A stretch of DNA of 64,000 nucleotides from Synechococcus sp. WH 8101 (GTDB taxonomy: Bacteria > Cyanobacteriota > Cyanobacteriia > PCC-6307 > Cyanobiaceae), in the NCBI RefSeq assembly GCF_004209775.1, contig NZ_CP035914.1, positions 806,001-870,000 of the forward strand, written 5' to 3'. The notes under the pieces are model-generated. The model made no database searches. It had not been told where the DNA came from and saw only the letters and a list, made by a program, of their open reading frames with translations. Position 1 is the stretch's first letter; each line of letters opens with the position of its first letter. Shown piece by piece: positions 1 through 8,470 of this stretch. A program made the translations under genes and the position numbers.

Positions 1-1446
1 CGTCTTCCTCAGCTCGAGCGCTACACCCCGCTCTCTTTGGCCAGTCGCCTCCGGGGATTTCAAGGTCTTCGCACCTACGTAACAGGCCCCCTAGCTCAGG
101 CCTCGTTGGATTTACCTTTTATTGTCGTTTATCTGATTGCAATTGGTGTCATGAGTGTCCCCTTGATGGTGCTCACTCTTGTGATGGTGTTGGTCTGTTT
201 TGGCGGTGTCTATGTTGTCGGGAAGGCTGCACGCGCTGTTCAGCAGCCCCTCAGTCGTAACCCATCCAATCTGGAACCATTGCTCCTCGATCTTCTGGAT
301 CATCACGGTCGCATTAAGCGGACTGGGATGGAGCGAATCTGGTATTCCAGAATTGAGCAGGCATCCAGTGAGGCGGCGATTCAAGGTCTTGCTCCTTTAC
401 GTCTGCAACAACTGTTATCGATTCTGACCGGCGAATTTGCACAACTTACAGGGGCACTTGTTCTGGCCACAGGAGCTGGACTGGCAATTGCAGGGGGCAG
501 TGGAATTGAACTGGGCACCATGATTGCTGCCATGTTTTTTGTGTGGCGGGTCTTTCGTCCGATTCAAATGGGCTATCAGGCTTTGAGTCGTTGGACGCAG
601 ATTAAGCCAAGTTTGGATCAGCTCAATCGTTTGATGGCTGCAACCGATGTGGAGCCGAGCTCCTCCCTTACAGCGCGCTGGGTGCTGCCCATGCCTAGTG
701 GTGCTGTGGAGCTCAGCAATGTCACCCTCCGTTTGAACTCTTTGCAGGATCCTGCGCTCACTCAGGTGAATCTCAGCATTGAGGCTGGCAAGTTGGTTGT
801 GTTGAGTGGACCAGAAGGCTCTGGCACATCCACGCTGCTTCGGGTGATCGATTCTCAAATTCAGCCTGGTAGTGGTGTTGTTCGCTTTGACGGTGCTGAT
901 TCCCGGCAGTTTCCTCTGACACAGCTTCGTGAAGCGATCGACTTCTTACCTGAGCAGCCAGGACTTTTCAGTGCCACACTGCGAGAAAATATGCTGATCG
1001 TCGACCCCTTCATCGCCGACTCTGCAATTGAAGAAGCCCTCCTGGCAATGGGCCTGAGTGAACTGCTTGAGGCTCGCGGTTTGGATCGACTTGTTAGTGG
1101 ACAGGGTGCGCATGCCCTGCCGTCTCATCAGGCACAGGCGATTGCAATCGCACGTTTGTTCCTGAGCCCTCAGGCGATCCTCTTAATGGATCATCCATTC
1201 CGGCATTTAGATATCAATGGAAGTCGTTCATTGCTGAATCTACTCAAGCAACGGAAAGGCAAGGGAACCACTCTTGTTGTCTCGGATGAACCTCAGCTTC
1301 TTGAGATTGCCGATCAGTTGGTTTTGATGAAGGCTGGCACTGTCAGCTTCTCTGGTACCCCTCAGGAGCTATTGGAAGCCCAGAAGAAAGCAGCGATGCA
1401 ACAAGCTGCGTTGGCCGCGTTGGGAGGTTCTCCACCGTCCGAATAA
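1..1446 (+). CDS. Type I secretion ABC transporter subunit with degenerate ATPase domain (5' end cut by window)
   Basis: The reading frame is open from the first base, so the N-terminus lies upstream. About 481 residues are visible. Hydrophobic helices near residues 28-60 and 145-180 are followed by a nucleotide-binding domain from about residue 236, the order of PrtD/LapB/HlyB-type secretion ABC proteins. The domain is recognisable but every catalytic motif is altered. Walker A reads GPEGSGTST (808-834), with Thr for Lys. The signature reads LPSHQ instead of LSGGQ (1117-1131). Walker B reads AILLMDHPF, with His for the catalytic Glu (1192-1194). The H-loop His is Asp (1285-1287), and the Q-loop Gln is Glu. 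An HlyD-type adaptor follows 36 bp downstream, supporting a role in protein or peptide export across the inner membrane. I infer a non-hydrolysing half of a heterodimer. Base composition is clearly lower in GC than the rest of the window. Confidence 0.88.
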   Translation, partial: RLPQLERYTPLSLASRLRGFQGLRTYVTGPLAQASLDLPFIVVYLIAIGVMSVPLMVLTLVMVLVCFGGVYVVGKAARAVQQPLSRNPSNLEPLLLDLLDHHGRIKRTGMERIWYSRIEQASSEAAIQGLAPLRLQQLLSILTGEFAQLTGALVLATGAGLAIAGGSGIELGTMIAAMFFVWRVFRPIQMGYQALSRWTQIKPSLDQLNRLMAATDVEPSSSLTARWVLPMPSGAVELSNVTLRLNSLQDPALTQVNLSIEAGKLVVLSGPEGSGTSTLLRVIDSQIQPGSGVVRFDGADSRQFPLTQLREAIDFLPEQPGLFSATLRENMLIVDPFIADSAIEEALLAMGLSELLEARGLDRLVSGQGAHALPSHQAQAIAIARLFLSPQAILLMDHPFRHLDINGSRSLLNLLKQRKGKGTTLVVSDEPQLLEIADQLVLMKAGTVSFSGTPQELLEAQKKAAMQQAALAALGGSPPSE

Positions 1447-1482
1447 ATAGTCGCTTTCAAATCCCACATTCCCCTTTTTGTA

Positions 1483-2871
1483 ATGTCTCTTTCCTCACCC
1501 AATTCCACCAGTTCTGGCAAGTTGAATCCGCCTGATCCACCTGATGCCCAGGAGCTTTCGCTTTGGCAGATGCGGGCCGACGAGGCTGACAGAGCTTTCG
1601 GTCACGGTCGCCGAGCCGAGGCTTTATCCCTCGAGGCCGGCCAGGTTCCCCCTAACCTCAGCCGTTGGCTTCTCGGTAGCACGGCCATCCTGGCGGGTTC
1701 CATCGTCGTGTCTGCCCTTGTTCCGATTCAGGATTATGTGATTGCATCCGGAGAAATTGAACCTGCAGGTGATATTCAGAAGGTGCAGCATCTTGAGGGT
1801 GGCATAATTCGTGCCCAGCTTGTTGAGGAGGGGGAGCGGGTTCGCAGGGGTGAAGTCCTTCTTCAGCTCAATGAGGGGGAAATCGGTTCACAAGAGCAAC
1901 AGACAGCGACTCGAATTACCAACCTCACGCTAGAACAGCGTGAACTGCGTAAGGCTCTCGGGGAGGAGGCGATCAACAGCACGCAACGGACACCCGCGAA
2001 GCCGTCTGCTGAAGTGGAGAAGGCTTTTGCAGATCTTCTGAATCAAAAGTCACAGGATATTCAGCGTCAGATCAAGATTGCTGACCAGCGTCTCGCCACA
2101 CTCAAGGCCAAGCGTAAGGAGTATCTCGACGAAGTTGCTTTGCTTAAGCAACAAACTAAGGCTTATGAGGCTTTAGATAAGGCCGGTGCTATTGCTCATA
2201 ATGATGTTTTGGAGGCGGAACGTCGTATTGCATCCACAGAAACGCTTCTGGCAGAGCTTGATGGCACGATTCAGGAGACTGAAACTCAGCGCTTTGAGCT
2301 GCGAGCAAAGCTACGCACAGACATTCTTGAGCAGTTGGCCGATGTCACCAGTGAAAAAGCCGAACTACAGAGTGTTCTTGGCCAGCAGTTGGATGAATTA
2401 GAGCGATTACAGGTTCGATCACCCGTTGATGGGATTGTGAAAAGCTATGTCGTCAAGACAGTTGGCGGAGTGATTGCGCCTGGCTCTGTTGTCGCTGAGG
2501 TGGTTCCCGTGGGCGACGATCTGGAGGGTTTCTTGAGAGTTAAACCAGCTGACATCGGTAATGTGTCGGTTGGTCAGCGGGTGGAGCTGAAGGTTCAGGC
2601 CTATGACTACAGCCGCTATGGAACGATCTCCGGGAAGGTGAAGTCGATTTCGGCTGGAACATTCCAGGATGAAAAAACTGGCCAACCCTATTATAAAGTA
2701 AGAGCTGTTCTTGATCGCGATTACGCTGGCAAGGTAAAGGGCAAGAACCTTCTAGTTCCTGGTATGACTCTGACGGCAGATATCCTGACGGATCGTACGA
2801 ATCTATTGATGTACCTCTTGGGGCCGATTAGGCGCGGCTTTGGTGATGCGTTCCGGGAAGAGGGTGGCTAA
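1483..2871 (+). CDS. HlyD-family type I secretion periplasmic adaptor
   Basis: A 462-residue membrane-fusion protein that would link the inner-membrane ABC exporter to an outer-membrane channel. A cytoplasmic N-terminus of about 60 residues is followed by one transmembrane helix (about 62-82). A half lipoyl/biotinyl motif follows (HLEGGIIRAQLVEEGERVRRGE, in two parts, about 103-125). A long coiled-coil hairpin (about 145-310), the second lipoyl half (LQVRSPVDGIVKS) and a C-terminal beta-barrel complete the protein. This order and length are typical of HlyD/PrtE/LapC adaptors. It starts at ATG 1483, 36 bp after the ABC subunit, so the two are probably one operon. It shares the lower GC of the first 3 kb. 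The secreted substrate and outer-membrane partner are not in the window. Confidence 0.92.
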   Translation: MSLSSPNSTSSGKLNPPDPPDAQELSLWQMRADEADRAFGHGRRAEALSLEAGQVPPNLSRWLLGSTAILAGSIVVSALVPIQDYVIASGEIEPAGDIQKVQHLEGGIIRAQLVEEGERVRRGEVLLQLNEGEIGSQEQQTATRITNLTLEQRELRKALGEEAINSTQRTPAKPSAEVEKAFADLLNQKSQDIQRQIKIADQRLATLKAKRKEYLDEVALLKQQTKAYEALDKAGAIAHNDVLEAERRIASTETLLAELDGTIQETETQRFELRAKLRTDILEQLADVTSEKAELQSVLGQQLDELERLQVRSPVDGIVKSYVVKTVGGVIAPGSVVAEVVPVGDDLEGFLRVKPADIGNVSVGQRVELKVQAYDYSRYGTISGKVKSISAGTFQDEKTGQPYYKVRAVLDRDYAGKVKGKNLLVPGMTLTADILTDRTNLLMYLLGPIRRGFGDAFREEGG

Positions 2872-3064
2872 TTGCCGCTATCGCTAGTCGTCGTCGTTGT
2901 AGTTGGCTCAGCAGTCAACTTCTGCGGTGTTGCTCCGGCACTTTCTTCATGATGGCTCCAATTCCGGAAGCATCTTGTCCTTGGTGAGATTGTCACTATC
3001 CACCAGTGTGCCTGTTTTCATGTTCCGGGTTGACCACCTGTCTTCCTCTCCAAAGGAGAACTGA

Positions 3065-3277
3065 ATGCTCAAGATCCTGGTTGCGTTCTCATGCGGCTTC
3101 GCAGTGGCCTGCTTTATCGGCTTACAAGCCTGCCCCTCGTTCCTTGATGGGGGTGGCATCCTCAGGGAGCCCTTTGCTTTGATCCCGCTGGGTGCCCTGA
3201 GCACTCTCATCACCCTTTCAGGTGGCGGAGTGCTCGTGTTCAAAAGGATTCGGCGCCAAACCTCTCATCAACCATGA
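3065..3277 (+). CDS. Small two-helix membrane protein, hypothetical
   Basis: A 70-residue protein preceded by a strong ribosome-binding site (AAGGAG at 3053-3058, six bases before ATG), which is the main reason to accept it. Two hydrophobic segments (about residues 3-22 and 40-60) flank a short loop, and the C-terminus is basic (FKRIRRQ), suggesting an inner-membrane protein with a cytoplasmic tail. I do not recognise a family. It lies 193 bp after the secretion adaptor gene, and the intervening stretch 2872-3064 shows no other gene, terminator or RNA that I can support. It may belong to the same accessory segment. Confidence 0.6.
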   Translation: MLKILVAFSCGFAVACFIGLQACPSFLDGGGILREPFALIPLGALSTLITLSGGGVLVFKRIRRQTSHQP

Positions 3278-3324
3278 GCCATTGCAGCGCCCTGGTCGCA
3301 GCCGTATCGCGTCTCCTTAGGCAT

Positions 3325-4446
3325 TCACACGTTGAGTGATCCCGGCCAACGCCAGCTACAGCGCTCCAGGGTTGTTTGTGCTTGCACCTGGGTGGCCCCC
3401 ATCTCCCGTTCCAGGTGCAGATGACGGCAGTGGGGCTGTTCGGCCAGGGCATTGATCAGCGCCGAAGCATGGGCGATCACCCACACCTGCGTGCGTTCGG
3501 CTGCTGCCTGAATCAGCCGAGCCAAGGGTGCCAGGAGCTCTGGGTGCAGGCTGCTTTCCGGTTCGTTCAACACCAATAGGGGTGGCAGCCGCGGGCTGAA
3601 GAGTGCCACGGTCAGGAGGAGATAGCGCAGGGTTCCATCGGAGAGTTCTGCTGCCTCCAGCGGTCGCAGTAGTCCTGGCTGATGCACATTCAGTCGAAAC
3701 AGTCCACCATCGTTCTGCACGCTGAGGTGGCATCCCGGAAAGGCATCATTCATTGCCTGTTGCAGGCCGTTGCCATCCCCATTTTCAAGGATGGTCTGCA
3801 CCGCGGCCGGTAAATCACTGCCATCGCCGCTGAGGGCAAAGCAACGGGTTCCCACCCGCGGCTGCCGGTCCGGTGCACCGGGATCGGTGCGGAAGCTGTC
3901 GTAAAAGCGCCAACTGAGGATCTGCTCACGCAGCAGCATCACCTCCGGTTGCGGCTCTGGATCAAATCCGCGCTGAAAGATCGATTGGTCGGGATCAGGC
4001 TGGGCGCCTGAACTGCTGAGCACCGCCCGGGGGTGAAAGCTCTCGCCCGCCCAGATCCATTCCCCTTTGAGCTGGGGGTCAAGGGCAAAGGCGCTCTGGC
4101 GTTCCTGTGGGTAGCCCAGTTCCACGGCATAGGAAAAGGGCTCGGCCGCAAACCCCAGGCGTAGCCGCACCGCCTGCTGGCGCGGCCCTCCTTGAACAGG
4201 CTGCGCGCCTTCGCGCATTGCCCGGCTGAGGCGCTCCGGACCGGCCCACATCACTGCTGGCAGGCCTCCCTCCTGGGCCAACGCTCCCACCATCGTTCCT
4301 CGCGCTGCGGCTGTGAGTAAGCGCAGGGCTCGGTAGAGGTTCGATTTGCCACTGCCGTTGGCGCCGGTCACCAGCGTGAGCTGGCCGAAGGGCACCACGA
4401 CGTTCTGCAGGGAGCGATAGCCGCTCACGGCGAGGCGGTGAATCAT
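3325..4446 (-). CDS. AAA family ATPase, COG4637-like predicted ATPase
   Basis: A 373-residue SMC/RecF-like ATPase. The N-terminus (HRLAVSGYRSLQN) is the usual first strand of this class. Walker A is GANGSGKSN at residues 28-36. The Walker B region reads LLVLNEPESSLHPELL (about 290-305), with Asn before Glu; from memory this Asn is common in the COG4637 family rather than a defect. A VIAHAS H-loop motif lies at about 331-336. The protein is probably cytoplasmic. It is the last gene of a minus-strand set MNT-HEPN-ATPase, starting 39 bp after the HEPN gene. ATPases of this type occur in defence and DNA-repair contexts, but the substrate is unknown. No nuclease (TOPRIM) domain is visible. Confidence 0.85.
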   Translation of the reverse strand: MIHRLAVSGYRSLQNVVVPFGQLTLVTGANGSGKSNLYRALRLLTAAARGTMVGALAQEGGLPAVMWAGPERLSRAMREGAQPVQGGPRQQAVRLRLGFAAEPFSYAVELGYPQERQSAFALDPQLKGEWIWAGESFHPRAVLSSSGAQPDPDQSIFQRGFDPEPQPEVMLLREQILSWRFYDSFRTDPGAPDRQPRVGTRCFALSGDGSDLPAAVQTILENGDGNGLQQAMNDAFPGCHLSVQNDGGLFRLNVHQPGLLRPLEAAELSDGTLRYLLLTVALFSPRLPPLLVLNEPESSLHPELLAPLARLIQAAAERTQVWVIAHASALINALAEQPHCRHLHLEREMGATQVQAQTTLERCSWRWPGSLNV

Positions 4447-4485
4447 CGCGTTGGTTCGGCCTGCACTCTCATCTTTCCCTTCTGC

Positions 4486-4890
4486 TCACACGTTGTCCTC
4501 TGGCTTGAGGATCGATTTCACAAATATCAGAATGCTTTCGGCGATTGTTCGCGCCTGGCCGGAATCTTTGGCGTCAAACCGATCGACTGGAGCTTCGTCG
4601 TCTTGGGGATACCGGGTTTCGCTGCTCATTCTGCTGAGAGACTTGACATGCAGTTCTTTCAGAGCGTTGCTGTTGACTCCCTGTTGCTCCAGTGCGTTGA
4701 TGAGTCGATCGAGAGAATGACTGTATGGCGGTAAGACGCCAAGAGAAATCAGGGCGCCTTTGAGTGCCTTCTCTGCGGCCTGGCTGTAGTGATAACAGGC
4801 CTGGCTGTGAAATCCTTTCGCCTCAGTGAGCTGGCCCACGGCGAGATCGCTGTTTGCTTGTCGCAGCCAGGCTTGAACGCGTGTCGTCAT
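4486..4890 (-). CDS. HEPN domain protein (putative toxin of MNT-HEPN pair)
   Basis: A 134-residue helical protein of the HEPN family (COG2250 type). The central segment (HSQACYHYSQAAEKALKGAL, residues about 29-48) and the later ETRYP motif are characteristic of HEPN proteins paired with minimal nucleotidyltransferases. The catalytic RX4-6H motif of HepT RNases is not visible; the RYP segment is followed by no suitably placed His. It may therefore be a substrate-binding partner or a non-canonical toxin. The start ATG at 4890 overlaps the nucleotidyltransferase stop by four bases (ATGA), implying translational coupling. A longer frame upstream overlaps the partner gene and was not used. Confidence 0.85.
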   Translation of the reverse strand: MTTRVQAWLRQANSDLAVGQLTEAKGFHSQACYHYSQAAEKALKGALISLGVLPPYSHSLDRLINALEQQGVNSNALKELHVKSLSRMSSETRYPQDDEAPVDRFDAKDSGQARTIAESILIFVKSILKPEDNV

Positions 4891-5246
4891 CCCTTCGCTA
4901 AGCACAGGGCATCTCGGCTGATTGCTTGCCAATAGGGATCCTGGCTGCAGCGAAGCCGCTCCCATTCCGTTGTTGACAGGGCCAGAACATCGTCGGCTAC
5001 TTGATGGCTGAACACCGCATCAGCCAGGGTCTCGGCATCTTCGGAGGTGGCGGCAATGGCGAGCATGTCGACATCGGAGTAAGCATCCCAATCTCCTCTT
5101 GCCAGTGAGCCAAACAGCCAGAGGCTGCCCCCGGGACAACCAACGACCAGTCGTTCAGCTGAGTCCCGCAGATCCGCAAGACGCCGTTGAAGTTTGCGCT
5201 CGCGGATCTCCGCCACAGTGTTGGAGTTGCTTGGAGGGGATGCCAT
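4887..5246 (-). CDS. MNT-type minimal nucleotidyltransferase (putative antitoxin)
   Basis: A 119-residue nucleotidyltransferase of the polymerase-beta superfamily. The signature GSLARGDWDAYSDVDML (about residues 45-61) has the GS motif and the DxD metal-binding pair. Family members paired with HEPN proteins transfer AMP to the partner and neutralise it. It is the first gene of a three-gene minus-strand unit with the HEPN protein (4-nt overlap) and the COG4637-like ATPase. ATG at 5246 was chosen over TTG at 5252. The gene begins just beyond the psbC terminator, so it probably has its own promoter in 5247-5288, though I see no clear one. Confidence 0.88.
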   Translation of the reverse strand: MASPPSNSNTVAEIRERKLQRRLADLRDSAERLVVGCPGGSLWLFGSLARGDWDAYSDVDMLAIAATSEDAETLADAVFSHQVADDVLALSTTEWERLRCSQDPYWQAISRDALCLAKG

Positions 5247-5288
5247 GGCCAAAGCTTAAGCAGCTTGTTGCGCTCCAGCTGAAGCAAC

Positions 5289-5314
5289 AAAAAACCCCCG
5301 CCTTGCGGCGAGGG
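5289..5314 (-). terminator. Rho-independent terminator of psbDC
   Basis: On the minus strand an 8-bp stem (CCCTCGCC / GGCGGGGG, one G-U pair) with a GCAA tetraloop is followed by six T. It lies about 30 bp beyond the psbC stop and before the MNT gene, so it should end the psbDC transcript and separate it from the MNT-HEPN-ATPase unit. Confidence 0.85.
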
Positions 5315-5324
5315 TTGGGGCAAT

Positions 5325-5351
5325 CTCGACTGATCGAGCTGATCAGTCGAG
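5325..5351. repeat. Inverted repeat spanning the psbC stop codon
   Basis: Perfect 11-bp arms (CTCGACTGATC and GATCAGTCGAG) separated by GAGCT. The right arm includes the last codons and stop of psbC. In RNA this gives a strong hairpin immediately before the intrinsic terminator. It may protect the psbDC message from 3' exonucleases; that role is inference. Confidence 0.7.
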
Positions 5352-6731
5352 GTCGGGCATGGCCAGGGTGGGCTCGGCCTGACGGTCGATGCCTTTTTCA
5401 AAGCCAGCAGCAGCAGCGCGGGCGCGGCCGGCATGCCAGAGGTGACCCACCAGGAAGAAGAAGGCGAGCACGAACTGGGTCGCAGCCAGCCACTGGCGGA
5501 TGTTCACGAAGTTCACCGAGTTGGGTTCGGTGATGATGCCGCCCACGGAGTTGATCGACGCGTTGGGCGCGTGGGTCATGTACTCAGCAGCGCGACGCAC
5601 CTGCCAGGGCTGGATGTCGTTCTGAAGCTTGTCGAGGCTCAGACCGTTGGGCCCACGCAGGGGCTCCAGCCAAGGACCACGGAAGTCCCAGAAGCGCATG
5701 GTTTCACCACCGAAGATGATCTCGCCGGTGGGGGAGCGCATCAGGTACTTACCCAGACCGGTGGGACCCATGGCGGAACCAATGTTGGCGCCGAGGCGTT
5801 GGTCACGCACCAGGAAAGTGAAGCTCTGGGCCTGGGAGGCTTCGGCGTTGGTGGGGCCGTAGAACTCCGAGGGGTAGGCGGTGTTGTTGAACCAGATGTA
5901 AGCCGAGGCGATGAAGCTCATGAAGCTCAGGGCGCCGAGGCTGTAGCTCAGGTAGGCCTCACCGTTCCAGATGAAGGCGCGTCGCACCCAGCCGAAGGGC
6001 TTGGTGATCACGTGCCAGATGCCACCGAAGATCAGGGTCAGACCCAGCCAGATATGGCCACCGATGATGTCTTCCATCGAGTTCACACCGATGATCCAGC
6101 CCTCGCCACCGAAGGGGGCGCGGAACAGATAACCGAAGATCACACCGGGATCCAGGGTGGGGTTGGTGATTAGACGCACGTCACCACCGCCGGGGGCCCA
6201 GGTGTCGTAGACGCCACCGAAGAACATCGCTTTGAACACCAGCAGCAGCGCACCGACCCCAAGCAGGATCAGGTGGTAGCCAATGATGTTGGTCATCTGG
6301 TTCTTATCGCGCCAGTCCTGGGAGAAGAAGGTGGAGTAGTTCTCCAGAATTTCAGGACCGCGCAGGGCGTGGTAAAGACCGCCTAGGCCGAGCACGGCGG
6401 AACTGATCAGGTGCAGCACACCCACCACGAAGAAGGGGTAGAGATCGGTGACCTCACCGCCGGGGCCTACGCCATAACCCAGGGTGGCGACGTGGGGGAA
6501 CAGGATCAGACCCTGTTCATACATGGGCTTGTCGAAGGTGAAGTGGCTCACCTCGAACAGCATCATGGCGCCGGCCCAGAACACCATCAGGCCTGCGTGA
6601 GCCACGTGGGCACCGAGCAGACGGCCGGACAGGTTGATCAGACGGGCATTGCCAGCCCACCAGGCATAGCCGGTGGAGTCGAGGTCTTTGCCGCCAGTGG
6701 CGACAAGACCAGCATCAAAGGGCGTTTCCAC
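5343..6731 (-). CDS. psbC: Photosystem II CP43 chlorophyll-binding protein
   Basis: The 462-residue inner antenna protein of photosystem II, a six-helix thylakoid protein that binds chlorophyll a and contributes ligands to the Mn4CaO5 cluster. The segment GGETMRFWD contains the Glu and Arg corresponding to CP43 Glu354 and Arg357. The start is GTG at 6731, giving the expected [10 protein letters not shown]-terminus, and overlaps the end of psbD by 17 bases. This psbD-psbC overlap with a GTG start is classical in cyanobacteria and chloroplasts. A longer in-frame extension upstream is not homologous and was rejected. An inverted repeat and intrinsic terminator follow. Confidence 0.98.
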   Translation of the reverse strand: METPFDAGLVATGGKDLDSTGYAWWAGNARLINLSGRLLGAHVAHAGLMVFWAGAMMLFEVSHFTFDKPMYEQGLILFPHVATLGYGVGPGGEVTDLYPFFVVGVLHLISSAVLGLGGLYHALRGPEILENYSTFFSQDWRDKNQMTNIIGYHLILLGVGALLLVFKAMFFGGVYDTWAPGGGDVRLITNPTLDPGVIFGYLFRAPFGGEGWIIGVNSMEDIIGGHIWLGLTLIFGGIWHVITKPFGWVRRAFIWNGEAYLSYSLGALSFMSFIASAYIWFNNTAYPSEFYGPTNAEASQAQSFTFLVRDQRLGANIGSAMGPTGLGKYLMRSPTGEIIFGGETMRFWDFRGPWLEPLRGPNGLSLDKLQNDIQPWQVRRAAEYMTHAPNASINSVGGIITEPNSVNFVNIRQWLAATQFVLAFFFLVGHLWHAGRARAAAAGFEKGIDRQAEPTLAMPDLD

Positions 6732-7770
6732 GGGGCAGAACCTCTTCAGGGAAGACGAAGTTTTCGTGCGGCTGGTCAGCCGGTGCCATCCAGGCACGCA
6801 GACCTTCATTCAGAAGGATGTTCTTGGTGTAGAAGGTCTCGAATTCGGGATCTTCTGCAGCGCGGATTTCCTGTGACACGAAGTCGTAGGCGCGCAGGTT
6901 GAGGGCCAGGCCGATGATGCCGATGGAGCTGGTCCACAGGCCCATCACAGGCACGAACAGCATGAAGAAGTGCAGCCAGCGCTTGTTGGAAAAGGCGATC
7001 CCGAAGATCTGGCTCCAGAAGCGGTTGGCGGTGACCATCGAATAGGTCTCTTCTTCCTGGGTGGGCTCGAACGCCTTGAAGGTGTTCGACTGTTCACCGT
7101 CCTCAAACAAGGTGTTTTCCACGGTGGCGCCGTGGATAGCGCAGAGCAGAGCACCGCCAAGGATGCCGGCCACGCCCATCATGTGGAAGGGGTTCAGGGT
7201 CCAGTTGTGGAAGCCCTGCAGGAAGAGCAGGAAGCGGAAGATCGCTGCCACACCGAAGCTGGGCGCGAAGAACCAGCTGCTCTGGCCGAGGGGGTACATC
7301 AGGAAGACGCTGACGAACACCGCAATCGGACCGGAGAAGGCGATGGCGTTGTAAGGACGGATGCCAACGAGACGGGCGATCTCGAACTGACGCAGCATGA
7401 AGCCGATCAGGGCGAAGGCACCGTGCAGAGCCACGAAGGCCCAGAGGCCGCCGAGCTGACACCAGCGCACGAAGTCACCCTGGGCCTCAGGGCCCCAGAG
7501 CAGCAACAGGCTGTGGCCCATCGCATCAGCGGGGGTGGACACCGCAGCGGTGAGGAAGTTGCAACCTTCCAGGTACGAGGAGGCGATGCCGTGGGTGTAC
7601 CAGGAGGTGACGAAGGTGGTGCCGGTGAGCCAACCACCGATGGCCAGATAGGCCGTGGGGAAGAGGAGAATGCCGGACCAGCCGACAAAAACGAAGCGGT
7701 CGCGCTTGAGCCAGTCATCGAGGACGTCGAACCATCCCCGCTGTGGCGCGCGTCCTACAGCGATCGTCAT
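6715..7770 (-). CDS. psbD: Photosystem II D2 reaction-centre protein
   Basis: A 351-residue, five-helix D2 core subunit that binds P680 chlorophylls, QA and the non-haem iron together with D1. Visible functional residues include the Tyr of MYPLGQ (TyrD), the His pair in [12 protein letters not shown], the His of HGATVENTL and the His of RWLHFFML (iron ligands). Length is as expected (about 352). The start ATG at 7770 gives the normal [10 protein letters not shown]-terminus. It is the first gene of psbDC and is transcribed divergently from ycf4, with a 160-bp shared upstream region. A second psbD copy, usual in cyanobacteria, is not in the window. Confidence 0.98.
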   Translation of the reverse strand: MTIAVGRAPQRGWFDVLDDWLKRDRFVFVGWSGILLFPTAYLAIGGWLTGTTFVTSWYTHGIASSYLEGCNFLTAAVSTPADAMGHSLLLLWGPEAQGDFVRWCQLGGLWAFVALHGAFALIGFMLRQFEIARLVGIRPYNAIAFSGPIAVFVSVFLMYPLGQSSWFFAPSFGVAAIFRFLLFLQGFHNWTLNPFHMMGVAGILGGALLCAIHGATVENTLFEDGEQSNTFKAFEPTQEEETYSMVTANRFWSQIFGIAFSNKRWLHFFMLFVPVMGLWTSSIGIIGLALNLRAYDFVSQEIRAAEDPEFETFYTKNILLNEGLRAWMAPADQPHENFVFPEEVLPRGNAL

Positions 7771-7930
7771 GAGGGTGAACGGTGCGGAAATCCGCAGGCT
7801 GTGGGATACCCGGCGACCTTAACAATCTCAACGCAGTGTGTGAGGCCGAGATCCAGCAGCTGAAATCCGTTGTATTGAAACGCTTCTCCGGCCGCTCGGA
7901 GGTCACAATGGTCGCTTCCTCAGGGCTCCA
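7771..7930. promoter_or_regulatory. Divergent psbD / ycf4 upstream region
   Basis: This 160-bp stretch must hold promoters for psbDC (minus) and ycf4 (plus). A short palindrome TGCGG-AAAT-CCGCA lies about 20 bp upstream of the psbD start and could form a hairpin in its leader. No -35/-10 pair stands out clearly on either strand, so the call rests on position. Confidence 0.5.
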
Positions 7931-8467
7931 ATGGCGGCCGATCTGCTCGAACAACCGGTGGTGGGATCCCGCCGCCTCTCCAATGTGCTGGTGGCGCTGA
8001 TGGTCAGCATCGGCGGTATCGGCTTTCTGTTTGCCTCGCTCTCCAGCTACCTGGGTCGCGATCTTCTGCCCCTGGGCCACCCCGCCGGCCTGGTGTTCGT
8101 ACCTCAGGGCCTTGTGATGGGCCTCTACAGCATCGCTGCGGCCCTGCTGGCCACCTACCTCTGGGCGGTGATTGCCATTGACGTGGGCGCCGGCACCAAC
8201 CGTTTCGATAAAGCCGCCGGTGTGGTCACGATCTCCCGGCGTGGCTTCCGCAGGCCGATCAGCGTGGAGATTCCCCTCAAAGATGTGAAGGCGGTGAAGG
8301 TGGAGGTGCGCGATGGCTTCAATACGCGCCGGCGGGTGTCCTTACGTGTACAGGGGCGTCGCGACATGCCGCTGACCCGTGTGGGCGAGCCCCTGCCCCT
8401 GGCCCAGCTGGAACAGGATGGGGCTGAACTGGCCCGTTTCCTCGGCGTCAATCTCGAAGGTCTCTGA
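7931..8467 (+). CDS. ycf4: Photosystem I assembly protein Ycf4
   Basis: A 178-residue thylakoid membrane protein that acts as a scaffold in photosystem I assembly. Two transmembrane helices (about 20-40 and 60-84) and a C-terminal stromal domain beginning near [17 protein letters not shown] match the Ycf4 family in order and length. The ATG at 7931 gives the expected short N-terminus. It is divergent from psbD, and a cyclophilin gene follows after three bases, so the two plus-strand genes probably share one transcript. This places PSI assembly and PSII core genes around a common control region. Confidence 0.93.
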   Translation: MAADLLEQPVVGSRRLSNVLVALMVSIGGIGFLFASLSSYLGRDLLPLGHPAGLVFVPQGLVMGLYSIAAALLATYLWAVIAIDVGAGTNRFDKAAGVVTISRRGFRRPISVEIPLKDVKAVKVEVRDGFNTRRRVSLRVQGRRDMPLTRVGEPLPLAQLEQDGAELARFLGVNLEGL

Positions 8468-8470
8468 GCG

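Noticed and set aside
5343-6809. psbC extended upstream to 6809
   Set aside because: The extra 26 residues are the out-of-frame image of the psbD end; the family start is the GTG at 6731.
5433-7863. Long plus-strand open frames antisense to psbC and psbD
   Set aside because: They are rich in His, Gly and Glu in patterns expected from the complement of conserved membrane proteins, with no ribosome-binding site or recognisable domain; psbC and psbD are unambiguous.
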